The notes beneath the pieces were generated by a model. The model was not told the DNA's origin, searched no databases, and worked only from the letters and a program-made list of their open reading frames with translations. Shown here in pieces: positions 1-8,944 of a DNA stretch of 64,000 bases. How positions within the stretch are numbered: the first letter of the stretch is position 1; each line of letters opens with the position of its first letter. Source of the DNA: Anabaena catenula FACHB-362 (GTDB lineage Bacteria; Cyanobacteriota; Cyanobacteriia; Cyanobacteriales; Nostocaceae); the NCBI RefSeq assembly GCF_014698735.1, contig NZ_JACJTQ010000026.1:1-64000 (forward strand), in the 5' to 3' direction. The translations under genes and the position numbers were made by a program.

Positions 1-39
1 GTGAGGATTGCTCTGAATATATTCAAATATACTGCCCAT
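1..39 (-). CDS. possible 5' end of a divergent gene (partial)
   Basis: On the minus strand an ATG at 39-37 opens a frame that stays open for 13 codons to the window edge and begins MGSIFEYIQSNPH. A weak purine-rich stretch (GGTAAG) lies about 6 nt upstream. It would be divergent from the FHA gene at 101. The fragment is too short to assign to a family, and it could be chance. Confidence 0.25.
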   Translation of the reverse strand, partial: MGSIFEYIQSNPH

Positions 40-100
40 AACGTCTTACCAAAAAATACACTTTTATATTCTTATACCATAATTTAATTCTTTTTCGGAG

Positions 101-505
101 ATGTCTATTATAGAAGATGATCAAGGACGTAAAGAATTTCCTCTGGAAAACTCCGTCTATTCTATCGGTAGAGACCGTAATTGCAGTATTCGGTTGATAT
201 CACAGTTTGTCTCTCGTCACCATGCCACATTAGTCCGATTCCCACGCAAGAATCAGAATAATGGCTATTATTACCGGATTATAGATGGTGATTCCAAGGG
301 TAAGCCCAGTGCCAACGGTTTAGTAATTAACGGACGCAAACTACCAACCCATAACCTCAAAAATGAAGACGAAATTGTCTTTGGCCCTCAAGTACGTGCA
401 ATTTATTATGTGTTAAAAAATACTCGCCTTTCAGGACAAACGGATGCTTGTGAGTATGATATTACATTAATAAACCCTGGAACAACAGAGGATATAGAGG
501 AATGA
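101..505 (+). CDS. FHA domain protein
   Basis: This is a forkhead-associated (phosphothreonine-binding) domain protein of 134 residues. The core FHA signature is visible: GRD at residues 23-25, then VSRHHATL around 37-44, then an NG pair (NGLVINGRKL) near residue 73. The domain takes up nearly the whole protein, so it probably acts as a small phosphopeptide-binding adaptor for Ser/Thr kinase signalling. An in-frame stop at 80-82 limits the start to the ATG at 101 or a non-ATG codon just after it. GGAG directly abuts this ATG, which is closer than normal Shine-Dalgarno spacing, so initiation at a near-cognate codon slightly downstream (ATT at codon 3) is possible. The partner kinase is not identifiable; a Ser/Thr kinase lies at 37.7 kb but is not linked. 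Confidence 0.85.
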   Translation: MSIIEDDQGRKEFPLENSVYSIGRDRNCSIRLISQFVSRHHATLVRFPRKNQNNGYYYRIIDGDSKGKPSANGLVINGRKLPTHNLKNEDEIVFGPQVRAIYYVLKNTRLSGQTDACEYDITLINPGTTEDIEE

Positions 506-557
506 CAAAGTAAGAACCCAAGTTGCTAGTAGCTGGCGATACTAGCAACTTACGTTG

Positions 558-905
558 TTATCCTGCAAGACTTTCAATTAGATGCCAATGTCGGCTATGT
601 TCAATTGCCTGCTTGACAAAATCAAACATTTGTCGGCAATGATTATTCAATTGCAGTGGCAGTTCCTCATTTTTCATCACTATACTTAATCGGGTTTCCG
701 TTTCCGTAGCAGTAGATTTATCAATCAGTACTTCAACGGTGACTAACTTAGAAAAAGATACATTACCAGGAATTTCACGAGCCATAATGTAGTCGGCTGT
801 GTAGTATTGAACATCCAAGTCACAGTCTTGTAGCAGTTCTATAAGTAATGCTTGGAGATGCTCAATGGGAACAGAAACAATAAATGAACAGGTATAGCGA
901 GCCAT
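558..905 (-). CDS. conserved cyanobacterial protein of unknown function
   Basis: A 115-residue soluble protein starting MARYTCSFIV. It has no signal peptide, membrane segment or recognisable catalytic motif. From memory it resembles a widespread cyanobacterial family sharing the AREIPG, VSFSKLVTVEVLIDK and HCRQMF stretches. The mid-part is rich in beta-strand-like hydrophobic alternation and the C-terminus is helical (HCRQMFDFVKQAIEHSRHW). It converges on the FHA gene (stop codons about 50 nt apart). No function is proposed. Confidence 0.7.
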   Translation of the reverse strand: MARYTCSFIVSVPIEHLQALLIELLQDCDLDVQYYTADYIMAREIPGNVSFSKLVTVEVLIDKSTATETETRLSIVMKNEELPLQLNNHCRQMFDFVKQAIEHSRHWHLIESLAG

Positions 906-1024
906 AATAGCCCCACGCCTTACAACACTCCGTCCATCCTATAATACTGAAGCAAATAAAAGACAAGTTGTTATAAATTTATTACCTGAAGCCGAATTTT
1001 TTCGCAAGCGATCGCTCTACATCT

Positions 1025-1086
1025 GAAGAAGAGATGCGGGGAAACGGGGATATGGGGGCAATTCCCCCTTTCCCCCGTGCTTCTTC
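1025..1086 (-). terminator. inverted repeat downstream of the Rieske gene
   Basis: GAAGAAG at 1025-1031 pairs with CTTCTTC near 1080-1086. The intervening G-rich and C-rich arms (GCGGGGAAACGGGG against CCCCCTTTCCCCC) extend the stem. It lies just after the minus-strand Rieske gene and would form a strong hairpin, so it is a terminator candidate. No clear U-run follows. Confidence 0.4.
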
Positions 1087-1125
1087 TGTTCAACAGAACA
1101 GGATATTAGCTATTATTCCTAGCTA

Positions 1126-1482
1126 TTATTCCTCTGGGACATCAACCAAAATATTGCCTTCTTCCACACGCAGAGGAAATACAGGTAAGGTTTTAGCTTC
1201 GGAAACCATTGAAAGTAACTTACCCACTCCAGGTGGCCAGGGACACCAAGTTTTTACTTCACCGCTACTCAGGTCAAAAGCGCTACGATGGAAAGAGCAG
1301 ACAATCGCCCCGTCTTTAATTTTCCCGGATTTCATCGGTAATTTTAAGTGAGGGCAGCTATTCTCTACAGCATAAATCTGATTTTCGTGGTTTAACAGCA
1401 AGATATTCCGCTTACCCACTTTCACAACTTCTCTCGCACCGGAAGCCAGTGCATTAGCTGACAGAACCTTAATCCAGGCCAT
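1126..1482 (-). CDS. Rieske [2Fe-2S] ferredoxin-like protein
   Basis: A 118-residue stand-alone Rieske domain. The cluster ligands are visible as C43-x-H45 (SCPHLKLPM) and C62-x2-H65 (CSFHRSAFD), the arrangement of Rieske-type ferredoxins and nitrite-reductase small subunits. There is no signal peptide or membrane anchor, so it is predicted to be a soluble cytoplasmic electron carrier rather than the cytochrome b6f Rieske protein. No oxygenase subunit is adjacent, so the redox partner is unknown. Confidence 0.9.
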   Translation of the reverse strand: MAWIKVLSANALASGAREVVKVGKRNILLLNHENQIYAVENSCPHLKLPMKSGKIKDGAIVCSFHRSAFDLSSGEVKTWCPWPPGVGKLLSMVSEAKTLPVFPLRVEEGNILVDVPEE

Positions 1483-1651
1483 ACAGTTTTCCTTTGCTTA
1501 CAAATCTGTTCTCAGTTTCCCGCAATTGTGCGCGGTATGATTAAATTAATAATTAACTACAGATAAACGCGGTTAAGGAAGAGACGAAAACGCAAAGACT
1601 CAGTGATACGGATAACCTTTCCACAAGATCAGAACTTATGCTCTAGACAGC

Positions 1652-3739
1652 TTACTGATGTAGGGGAATTGCAATTATAAACTCTGTACCTTTTCCAGGA
1701 GAGGAAATACACTCCAATTTTCCCAGATGTTTCTCAGTGATAATTTGATAACTAATAGATAAACCTAAACCTGTACCTTTACCTACGGGTTTAGTAGTGA
1801 AAAAAGGGTCAAAGACTCGCTTGTAGATATTTGCGGGAATGCCAATTCCATTATCAGCTATGCGAATAATTACTTTTTTATCTTCCCCGATTTCAGTATA
1901 AATGCGAATCTGTGGTTTGCTTAATGCAAATTCTTGACTGAGAATAGACTCTTCCAAAGCATCAATCGCATTTACCAGAATATTCATAAATACCTGGTTG
2001 AGTTGTCCAGCGTAGCACTCGACTAAAGGTAAGTTAGCATACTCTTTGATCAATTCAATTGCAGGACGGTTAGATGTAGCTTTGAAACGATTTTGCAAAA
2101 TCATCAGAGTACTATCTAGACCCTCATGGATATTTACTGCTTTCATTTCCGCTTCATCCAAGTGAGAAAAGGTTCGCAGAGATAGAACAATTTCTTTAAT
2201 TCTTTGAGTACCAATTTTCATTGAATTCAGTAATTTAGGCAAGTCGGCAATTAAGAAACTTAAATCAATTGCTTCTATTTCAGCCTGAATTTCGGGGACT
2301 GGGTGGGGATAGTAGAGTTGATAAAGTTGTATCAGCTTAAGTAAATTTTCAATGTATTCATGAGCCGGATTAATATTACCATAAATAAAGTTAACTGGGT
2401 TGTTAATTTCATGTGCTACACCAGCTACTAACTGCCCTAAACTAGACATTTTTTCACTTTGCACCAATTGAGAAGCTAGTTGTTGTGCCTCTTGCTGTAA
2501 TTGTGCTAAAACCACTTCTAGTTTTTCTTTGGCGATAGCTAATTCTTGCTCTCGTTCTTGAATAGTTGTAAAAGATGCTTCTAGTTGTTCAGTCATGCAG
2601 TTAAATGATTGCGCTAATTGACCGATTTCGTCATGGCTAAGAACTGGTACTTTTTTATGTAGATTGCCTTGTGCTAATTCGTGAACAATTTGAGTGAGTT
2701 GCACAACTGGTTTAGAAATTGATTTGGCAACTACAAGAGCAGCACAAATCACGAAACAAACTGTAATTATTCCTAAAAAGATGACAATATTTCTGAGAGT
2801 TGTTAAAGCTTCAAAGGCTTCTGAGGTATCCATTTTCACCAACAACCCGCTATTTAAAGAAGGTAAATATCTCCAGGCTGCAATAGTCTTTTGACCGCGA
2901 TAGTCAATCGTAATACCCGTTCCTTTAATCCCATGTGCAGCTTGATCTAATGGATTTAATTTCTGTTGACTAATCTTGACAGTTCTTTGAAAAGCAGCAT
3001 TTGGATCATGTCTAGTTGGAGAAGTAAAAATTATTTTTTCCCCTACTAAGGAACCGACAATTGTTTCACCAGTATTACCTAAACCCGTGTAATCGTTTAC
3101 TACTTTATTAAATTCTTGATTATTCAATTGCAAGACTACTACACCAATAATCAAATCTTTTTTAAACACTGGAGCAGCAATAAAAGCGGCTGGCTCATTG
3201 ATAGTTTTATAATATCCAAAATTAGAAACTTCTACTTGCATCAAGGTTTTAGCTCGATCAAAGACTTTGGCTAATTCTGAATTCTTTAAATGCACATTAT
3301 AATAATTTTGACCATATTCTTTGCCCCGTTTTACCGAAAAAATATGATCGCCGGATTGTGATATTAACACAATATCAGAATAATCAAATATTTCTAAATA
3401 TTTAGCTATAAACGGTCGATATTTTGCATCTAACTGCCAAGATGTTAGTGAGTTAATTCCTGATTGTTTAAAGATTTTTTGATATTTTTCTATAGCATCA
3501 ACTATATTTGGTATTTGGGCAATAGCTGCGGCATTTTTTTTACGTTCATTGATATAATTATCTAATCTTTTTGCCTTGGTTTCAGCAATATAAATAAGAT
3601 TATTATTTACTTGTTTTTCTTGGGCTTTTCCTACAATATAATAGGTTAAACAGGTAACAGTTGTCAGCGGGACTAAGGCAATTAATAAAAACCATAATAA
3701 TAGTTTATTGACAATTGTAATTTTTTTCAATTTTAGCAT
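1652..3739 (-). CDS. membrane sensor histidine kinase, paired with UrtA-like binding protein
   Basis: A 695-residue kinase. A membrane helix lies at about 12-35, followed by a large Cache-like extracytoplasmic region (about 40-305), a second helix (about 316-338), a HAMP linker (339-390), a coiled coil, then a HisKA-type H-box (GVAHEINNP, phospho-acceptor His443) and an HATPase_c domain with N (NILVNAIDAL), G1 (DNGIGI) and G2 (GKGTGLGLS) boxes. It lacks a receiver domain, and no response regulator is adjacent. It begins only 19 nt after the UrtA-like gene on the same strand, so the two probably share a transcript, and the binding protein may present its ligand to the Cache region. GGAG abuts the ATG directly; a TTG four codons in would give better spacing. 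Confidence 0.92.
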   Translation of the reverse strand: MLKLKKITIVNKLLLWFLLIALVPLTTVTCLTYYIVGKAQEKQVNNNLIYIAETKAKRLDNYINERKKNAAAIAQIPNIVDAIEKYQKIFKQSGINSLTSWQLDAKYRPFIAKYLEIFDYSDIVLISQSGDHIFSVKRGKEYGQNYYNVHLKNSELAKVFDRAKTLMQVEVSNFGYYKTINEPAAFIAAPVFKKDLIIGVVVLQLNNQEFNKVVNDYTGLGNTGETIVGSLVGEKIIFTSPTRHDPNAAFQRTVKISQQKLNPLDQAAHGIKGTGITIDYRGQKTIAAWRYLPSLNSGLLVKMDTSEAFEALTTLRNIVIFLGIITVCFVICAALVVAKSISKPVVQLTQIVHELAQGNLHKKVPVLSHDEIGQLAQSFNCMTEQLEASFTTIQEREQELAIAKEKLEVVLAQLQQEAQQLASQLVQSEKMSSLGQLVAGVAHEINNPVNFIYGNINPAHEYIENLLKLIQLYQLYYPHPVPEIQAEIEAIDLSFLIADLPKLLNSMKIGTQRIKEIVLSLRTFSHLDEAEMKAVNIHEGLDSTLMILQNRFKATSNRPAIELIKEYANLPLVECYAGQLNQVFMNILVNAIDALEESILSQEFALSKPQIRIYTEIGEDKKVIIRIADNGIGIPANIYKRVFDPFFTTKPVGKGTGLGLSISYQIITEKHLGKLECISSPGKGTEFIIAIPLHQ

Positions 3740-3758
3740 CTCCTTTCTTCAATTATTT

Positions 3759-5057
3759 TCAACCAGGATTAGCCCAGTTGTTATTCCAATTCTTATAGAG
3801 AGAATTTAGAAACATTTCCCAGTCTGCTTTGGAACGGGAAAGAGGATAGGGTACAGGACGAATTGGTTTATCTGAGTTCCACACAATTTCAAATTGTCCA
3901 TCTGCTTTTATCTTACCAACTCGGACTGTTTTCCAGGTATGTTGGTTATCTGAATCTATATATACAATACCTTCCGGTGCTTTAAAACTTTGGTCTTTAA
4001 TATTTTCTTTAATAAGATTGACTTCATCTTTCCCTGCATCTGCAACAGCTTGCGCCCATAAATAAACTCCAAAATAACCAGCTTCAATGGGATCAGATGT
4101 AACCCTATGTTTACCATATTTTGTTTGAAAATTCCCAATAAAATCATTATTAACGTTATCATTAATACTCTGAAAGTAGTTCCAAACTGCATAATCACCA
4201 ACCACATATTCTCTCGGCAAATAACTCAATTCTTGTTCAGCAATACTAAAAGAAATAGTGGGAATTTTATCGGGGGTAATTCCAGCTTTCCTTAAAGCTT
4301 TAAAAAATGCCAGATTACTGTCACCATTAATCGTGTTTAAAATTACATCTGGTTCGGTTTTTAAAATATTTTTTATCGCTATTTCCACATTATTACTACC
4401 CAAGAGGATGTAGTCTTCTCCTAAAATTTCTCCCCTTAGTGCGGTTACTTGGTCTTTAATAATAGCGTTGGCGGTGCGGGGAAAAATATAATCAGAACCC
4501 ACTAGAAAAAACCGTTTACCTAAATTATCAAAAGACCACTTGACGGCAGGAATAATTTGTTGATTGGGTGCAGCACCTGTGTAAACTATATTTGGTGACT
4601 CCTCTAAACCTTCATACTGGACTGGATAAATCAGTAGATGATTATGTTTTTCAAATATAGGCTTAACGGTTTTTCGACTAGAAGAAGTCCAGCAACCAAA
4701 GACTGTGACGACTTTTTCCTGAGTAATTAGGTTTTCAGCTTCTTTTGCAAATGTATGATCATCTGATTTACCATCAACAATAATTGGTTGAATTTTTCTG
4801 CCAAGAATTCCATCTTTTTTGTTAATTTCTGCAATCGCTAATAAGGTAGCATCAACAACGGATTTTTCACTAATTGCCATTGTGCCACTGAGGGAATGGA
4901 GAATACCAACTTTAATGGGTTGGTGAGAGGCTTTGATCTGGGAATGAGTTAAATAAAATAGTGTAATTCCCAATATAAAAGCTAGTATTATCAGAATATT
5001 TTTTTGATGCTTACGTTTTACTAAATGGAATTTATATGTGGTATTTTGCTGAAACAT
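3759..5057 (-). CDS. UrtA-like (urea/short-amide) periplasmic binding protein, sensor partner
   Basis: A 432-residue type-1 periplasmic binding protein of the UrtA/FmdD/AmiC group. Group-typical stretches are visible: HSLSGTMAISE, FGCWTSSSRKTV, YPVQYEGLE and EAGYFGVYLWAQAV. The N-terminus has a positively charged start and a hydrophobic segment at about 20-38 with no lipobox, so it looks membrane-anchored rather than freely secreted. No urt permease or ATPase genes are nearby. Instead a histidine kinase follows after 19 nt, so a receptor role for urea or a short amide is more likely than transport. The exact ligand cannot be read from sequence. The next gene upstream diverges across a 370-nt region with a possible NtcA box. 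Confidence 0.85.
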   Translation of the reverse strand: MFQQNTTYKFHLVKRKHQKNILIILAFILGITLFYLTHSQIKASHQPIKVGILHSLSGTMAISEKSVVDATLLAIAEINKKDGILGRKIQPIIVDGKSDDHTFAKEAENLITQEKVVTVFGCWTSSSRKTVKPIFEKHNHLLIYPVQYEGLEESPNIVYTGAAPNQQIIPAVKWSFDNLGKRFFLVGSDYIFPRTANAIIKDQVTALRGEILGEDYILLGSNNVEIAIKNILKTEPDVILNTINGDSNLAFFKALRKAGITPDKIPTISFSIAEQELSYLPREYVVGDYAVWNYFQSINDNVNNDFIGNFQTKYGKHRVTSDPIEAGYFGVYLWAQAVADAGKDEVNLIKENIKDQSFKAPEGIVYIDSDNQHTWKTVRVGKIKADGQFEIVWNSDKPIRPVPYPLSRSKADWEMFLNSLYKNWNNNWANPG

Positions 5058-5427
5058 ATTTTTGCAAAAGCAGTCAGAGAAGATGAAATGGCTGTAAGGT
5101 AGTATTCAACGTTTTTCTTGTGAATGGACTCAGTATAGGTGAAATTTCCAATACTTTATTTAAAGTTATCTTAATTATTTCAGCTAATATGGTTAGGTTA
5201 TGGCTAACGAGATATGGACTGTAATTCGGCTATTTTGATGGTGATTATTAATATTTTAAAAGTATAAATTACTACTTATGTCCTGCTGATATGAGTGTAA
5301 TCGTTAGGGGATTAGTTGCGATCGCTCTCAAACAGGGGGATAATTCTAAAGATCAGGAATGTAGGGCTGATTTTGATGGTAATTATTAAAAATTCACATA
5401 GGGAAAATTCATAATATATAAAAACAG
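5058..5427. other. intergenic region between divergent genes
   Basis: AT-rich spacer between the UrtA-like gene (minus) and the Ap4A phosphorylase gene (plus). It contains one HIP1 octamer, a GTA-N8-TAC motif at 5262-5275, and an imperfect direct repeat of about 25 nt (around 5227-5254 and 5368-5393, both containing TTTTGATGGT). No gene is seen. Confidence 0.6.
5262..5275. promoter_or_regulatory. candidate NtcA box (GTA-N8-TAC)
   Basis: GTATAAATTACTAC matches the palindromic NtcA core GTA-N8-TAC exactly. It lies about 205 nt upstream of the UrtA-like gene and 150 nt upstream of the Ap4A phosphorylase. NtcA control would suit an amide sensor, but I see no well-placed -10 (TAN3T) about 22 nt downstream on either strand, and this loose consensus occurs by chance in AT-rich DNA. 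Confidence 0.3.
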
Positions 5428-6309
5428 ATGAAACAAGCAAAAATATTACTCGAACCAGGCACATTATGGACAAAAGTCAAACAAACCACAGAACAAGCTT
5501 TAAAATGCGGGGCGCTAAAATCTCTCCCGACAGAGTTTGAATTTATTGAAGAAGATGGAATTAAATTTTTAATCAGAATTTTATCGAACCTCAACCTCAA
5601 AAAAGCAGCTAAGGAAAAACAAGAAAAACAAACTACCACAACTGGTAAAGAGTTTAATCCTTTCTTACCTTACGAAGAAGATTTATTTGTGGCGGATATT
5701 TCTGATACTCACGTTTGCATTTTAAATAAATTCAATGTCGTTGATTATCACTTGTTGATTATCACCCGTGCTTTTGAAGAACAGGAAAGCTTACTAACTT
5801 TAGAAGATTTTGCAGCGATGTGGGCAATTCTTGCTGATTTTGATGGTTTAGTGTTTTATAATAGTGGCAAACTTGCTGGTGCTAGTCAGCGACATAAACA
5901 TTTGCAAATTGTCCCTTTTTCTGGGAAAAATATTCCTATTACACCACTTTTAACAGCAGCTAAATTTCAAGATTCTGTGGCAACTATACCTGGATTTCCT
6001 TTTTTACACGCGTTCACAACTCTAGATATTCAAGCAGGTGCTGAGGTAACTTTAGCTAAATATCACGATTTAATGCGGGCGGTGGGTATTGAACCGATTA
6101 ATAATATACAATCTATTGCATATAATCTTTTGGCTACGCGAGAATGGATGTTAATTGTACCGCGATCGCAGGAGGAATTTGAGTCAATTTCTGTGAATTC
6201 TTTGGGGTTTGCTGGTGCTTTGTTGGTGCGGAATGCTGAACAACTGCAACTGCTTAAAGATATAGGGCCAATGAATATTTTGAGGAATGTGGCTGTAGTG
6301 GAGTTTTAA
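5428..6309 (+). CDS. Ap4A phosphorylase / ATP adenylyltransferase family protein
   Basis: A 293-residue HIT-superfamily enzyme of the Ap4A phosphorylase type. It would split diadenosine polyphosphates with phosphate to give ADP plus ATP (or act on adenylyl sulfate). The catalytic HxHxQ motif is at H156-x-H158-x-Q160 (RHKHLQIVPF), preceded by the family's FDGLVFYNSGKLAGASQ segment. An N-terminal PFLPYEEDLFVADI stretch and a C-terminal NSLGFAGALLVRN stretch match the family. It is probably cytoplasmic. No ribosome-binding site is obvious upstream of the ATG. The aminotransferase-class gene follows after about 110 nt on the same strand. Confidence 0.85.
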   Translation: MKQAKILLEPGTLWTKVKQTTEQALKCGALKSLPTEFEFIEEDGIKFLIRILSNLNLKKAAKEKQEKQTTTTGKEFNPFLPYEEDLFVADISDTHVCILNKFNVVDYHLLIITRAFEEQESLLTLEDFAAMWAILADFDGLVFYNSGKLAGASQRHKHLQIVPFSGKNIPITPLLTAAKFQDSVATIPGFPFLHAFTTLDIQAGAEVTLAKYHDLMRAVGIEPINNIQSIAYNLLATREWMLIVPRSQEEFESISVNSLGFAGALLVRNAEQLQLLKDIGPMNILRNVAVVEF

Positions 6310-6345
6310 CGCAGAGGAACGCAGAGTTAAGCGCAGAGGGACAAG
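6309..6345. repeat. CGCAGAG-type dispersed repeat
   Basis: AACGCAGAGGAACGCAGAG and following GCGCAGAGGG form a degenerate 9-10 nt tandem repeat just after the stop codon. The same family, in either orientation, recurs near 9180-9222, 13290-13320, 14461-14480, 39675-39710, 42262-42303, 43660-43680, 54735-54747, 60040-60080, 61807-61838 and 62745-62830. Confidence 0.7.
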
Positions 6346-6421
6346 GAGGAGGTTATTTTTGAGATGGAGATATAATTTATTTTTGCTCTTTGTAGTTATT
6401 AAAAAATGAGGAAATTTATTT

Positions 6422-7777
6422 ATGGAATCTCTTGATTTAAAATGGATTCGCGCACAATTTCCAGCATTAACACAAACTATTAATGGATACCCAGCAATTT
6501 TCTTTGATGGCCCTGGTGGAACTCAGATACCTGGTGCGGTGCTGGATGCGATGAATGATTATCTAGTACGTTCTAATGCTAATGCTCACGGTTATTTTGC
6601 TACCAGTGTGCGAACGGATGCGGTGATTAATTCTGCACGGGCTGCGATCGCAGATTTTTTAGGATGCGATCATGATGAAGTCGTATTTGGTGCAAATATG
6701 ACTACTCTCACTTTTGCTGTCAGTCGCGCTATTGGTCGAGAATTGCAACCAGGTGACGAGATTATTGTGACTTGTCTTGATCATGCGGCTAATGTTTCTC
6801 CTTGGTATGCTTTAGAAGAAAAGGGTGTCATTATCCGTGTTGTGGATATTAATGTTGAAGACTGCACTCTCGACATGAATGATTTGGAACAGAAAATTAA
6901 TTCCCGCACAAAATTAGTAGCGGTAAGTTATGCTTCCAATGCGGTGGGGACTATTAATGATATTGCTAAAATTGTTAATCTAGCTCATGCTGTTGGTGCT
7001 TTAGTTTTTGTTGATGCTGTCCATTATGCACCTCATGCACCGATTAATGTCCATCATTTAAACTGTGATTTTCTCGCTTGTTCTGCTTATAAATTTTTCT
7101 CTCCTCATGTTGGGATTCTCTACGGAAAAAAAGAACATTTAGCGCGGTTTTCTCCTTATAAAGTAAAACCTGCATCTGATGAAGTTCCATCTTGTTGGGA
7201 AACAGGAACTTTAAATCATGAAGGTTTGGCGGGATTAGTAGCAACAATTAATTATTTAGCAAAATTAGGTTGTCATGTTTCTCCAACTTTAGATAATGAA
7301 TTGCTTTCGTCTTTAATGGAAGCTGATAGAGAAGGTTTAACTACATTTCATTGTCCTCGCTTTCTCACTGAACCTGAACAACCTAACCATGAGTTAGCAT
7401 CAGCTTATCACAGTCGTCGTGCGGCTTTGTTAGCTGCAATGTCAGCCATTCAGCAATATGAAAGAGAATTAAGTAAAAAGCTCATTTCTGGATTGTTAGA
7501 AATTCCAGGTTTAAGGGTTTATGGTATTACTGAACCTCGTCAATTTATCTGGAGGACACCAACTGTTTCTATTCGGATTGAGGGAAAAACACCGGCAGAT
7601 ATAGCTAAGATTTTAGGAGAGAAAGGAATCTTTACTTGGCACGGTAATTTCTATGCAATTACTCTCACCGAAAGGTTAGGTGTGGAAACAACTGGTGGTT
7701 TACTGCGAATGGGATTAGCACACTATAATAATGTGGAAGAAATTAATCAACTTTTGTCGGTGTTAGTTGAGATTTAA
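6422..7777 (+). CDS. cysteine desulfurase-like PLP protein (VC1184 subfamily)
   Basis: A 451-residue fold-type I PLP enzyme of aminotransferase class V. The PLP lysine is K224 in SAYKFFSPHVG, and D198 and H201 (FVDAVHYAPH) are the cofactor-binding Asp and His of the NifS/SufS fold. The overall sequence fits the VC1184-like branch rather than true SufS, IscS or NifS. The typical mobile-loop cysteine of proven desulfurases is not evident, so the substrate is uncertain. It is cytoplasmic. Its 3' end faces the psbA-type gene across a perfect stem-loop. Confidence 0.85.
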   Translation: MESLDLKWIRAQFPALTQTINGYPAIFFDGPGGTQIPGAVLDAMNDYLVRSNANAHGYFATSVRTDAVINSARAAIADFLGCDHDEVVFGANMTTLTFAVSRAIGRELQPGDEIIVTCLDHAANVSPWYALEEKGVIIRVVDINVEDCTLDMNDLEQKINSRTKLVAVSYASNAVGTINDIAKIVNLAHAVGALVFVDAVHYAPHAPINVHHLNCDFLACSAYKFFSPHVGILYGKKEHLARFSPYKVKPASDEVPSCWETGTLNHEGLAGLVATINYLAKLGCHVSPTLDNELLSSLMEADREGLTTFHCPRFLTEPEQPNHELASAYHSRRAALLAAMSAIQQYERELSKKLISGLLEIPGLRVYGITEPRQFIWRTPTVSIRIEGKTPADIAKILGEKGIFTWHGNFYAITLTERLGVETTGGLLRMGLAHYNNVEEINQLLSVLVEI

Positions 7778-7825
7778 ATTCTCAATCAATGCAAAAAAAC
7801 AATATCAAACTTTGAAAAATTACAT

Positions 7826-7852
7826 GGTGGGTTAATCGCTAACTAACCCACC
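7826..7852. terminator. stem-loop between convergent genes
   Basis: GGTGGGTTA at 7826-7834 pairs perfectly with TAACCCACC at 7844-7852 around a 9-nt loop. It sits between two converging stop codons and is a likely bidirectional terminator. It resembles the GTTGGGTT palindromes seen elsewhere in the window. Confidence 0.55.
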
Positions 7853-7861
7853 CTCAAATAT

Positions 7862-8944
7862 CTACAACATCACAAAATTCACGGCAATAGGCTCACCGCT
7901 GGACATAATAATTGGGAAATTATGGACATTAGGAGCGTGCATTGCTTGAATCCCAATATTAGCTCGATTGAGCATATCCGCATCGGTTCTAACTACTGCA
8001 CCTTGGCTATCTAAAATCGAATGATTGAAGTTGAAACCATTCAAATTAAATGCCATACTCACTACCCCTGCTGCGGCAAACCAAATACCAATTGTTGGTA
8101 ATGCAGCTTGCAAAAAATGAAATGCCCGGTGATTTCGACTTGCAAAAGGGGGAATCAACAAGCGACCTAAATAACCATAATGTCCTGCTAAATAGTCATA
8201 GGTTATGTGACGCTGACCTAACTTATATCCAGCATTGGGAGATTCATTTTCGTCAGTTTTCCGTAGTAAGGTAGATGTTACCAAAGAACCATGTAAGGAA
8301 CTCAATAATGCACCGCCAAATACTCCCGTAACTCCTAACATATGGAAGGGGTGCATCAAAATATTATGGTCTCCTTGGAATGCCAACATAAAGTGAAATG
8401 TACCTGCTATACCAAGGGGTAAACCGTCAGCAAAGCTACCTTGACCAATTGGGTAAACTAGTAATACTGATGTGGCTGCTATGACTGGTGCAGAATAAGC
8501 AATGGAAATCCAAGGACGCATACCCAAACGGTAACTTAACTCCCATAACTGCCCTAAATAGCACCAAATCCCAATCAAAAAATGCAGGACAATGAGTTGA
8601 TATGGACCACCGTTATAAAGCCATTCATCTAATGAAGCAGCTTCCCAAATTGGGTAAAAGTGAAGACCAATTGCGGCAGAAGTTGGCACTACTGCGGCTG
8701 TAATTATATTGTTACCATCCATTAGAGAACCTCGGATTGGCTCTCTAATCCCTTCCATGTCTACTGCCGGTGCAGCGATAAAAGCAATTACAAAACAAGT
8801 GGTGGCAGCTAACAAGGTGGGAATCATTAAAACGCCAAACCAGCCTATATAGAGACGATTTTCTGTGCTAGTCACCCAAGCACAAAAGCGATCCCATAGT
8901 TCAAAGAAATCGAATTCTTCTCGACGTGGAGCAATGATAGTCAT
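7862..8944 (-). CDS. psbA: atypical photosystem II D1 protein (rogue/sentinel D1)
   Basis: A 360-residue D1 paralogue with five membrane helices. Cofactor residues of a normal D1 are kept: YZ (Y164), its partner H193, the P680 ligand H201, and the non-heme-iron histidines in SLHGSL and FHFLQ. Residues for the Mn4CaO5 cluster are altered. The equivalent of D170 is kept (D173), but E189 is Asp (D192), E333 is Ala (A337), D342 is Ile (I346) and the C-terminal A344 is Ser (S348). H332 and H337 are kept (H336, H341). The pheophytin-bonding position 130 is Leu (L133). The C-terminus ends in a novel VNFVML tail. This fits the rogue (sentinel) class thought to give PSII unable to evolve oxygen in dark or microoxic N2-fixing cells. 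It is not a standard psbA, and probably not ChlF. Confidence 0.93.
   Translation of the reverse strand: MTIIAPRREEFDFFELWDRFCAWVTSTENRLYIGWFGVLMIPTLLAATTCFVIAFIAAPAVDMEGIREPIRGSLMDGNNIITAAVVPTSAAIGLHFYPIWEAASLDEWLYNGGPYQLIVLHFLIGIWCYLGQLWELSYRLGMRPWISIAYSAPVIAATSVLLVYPIGQGSFADGLPLGIAGTFHFMLAFQGDHNILMHPFHMLGVTGVFGGALLSSLHGSLVTSTLLRKTDENESPNAGYKLGQRHITYDYLAGHYGYLGRLLIPPFASRNHRAFHFLQAALPTIGIWFAAAGVVSMAFNLNGFNFNHSILDSQGAVVRTDADMLNRANIGIQAMHAPNVHNFPIIMSSGEPIAVNFVML

Noticed and set aside
1034-1351. Plus-strand frame over the Rieske gene
   Set aside because: It is antisense to a clear Rieske domain and starts in the hairpin repeat.
7862-8944. Chlorophyll f synthase (ChlF, super-rogue D1)
   Set aside because: YZ, its His partner and D170 are kept, and the position-130 region reads GQLWEL rather than the QD pair I remember for ChlF; no far-red photosystem genes are present in the window.
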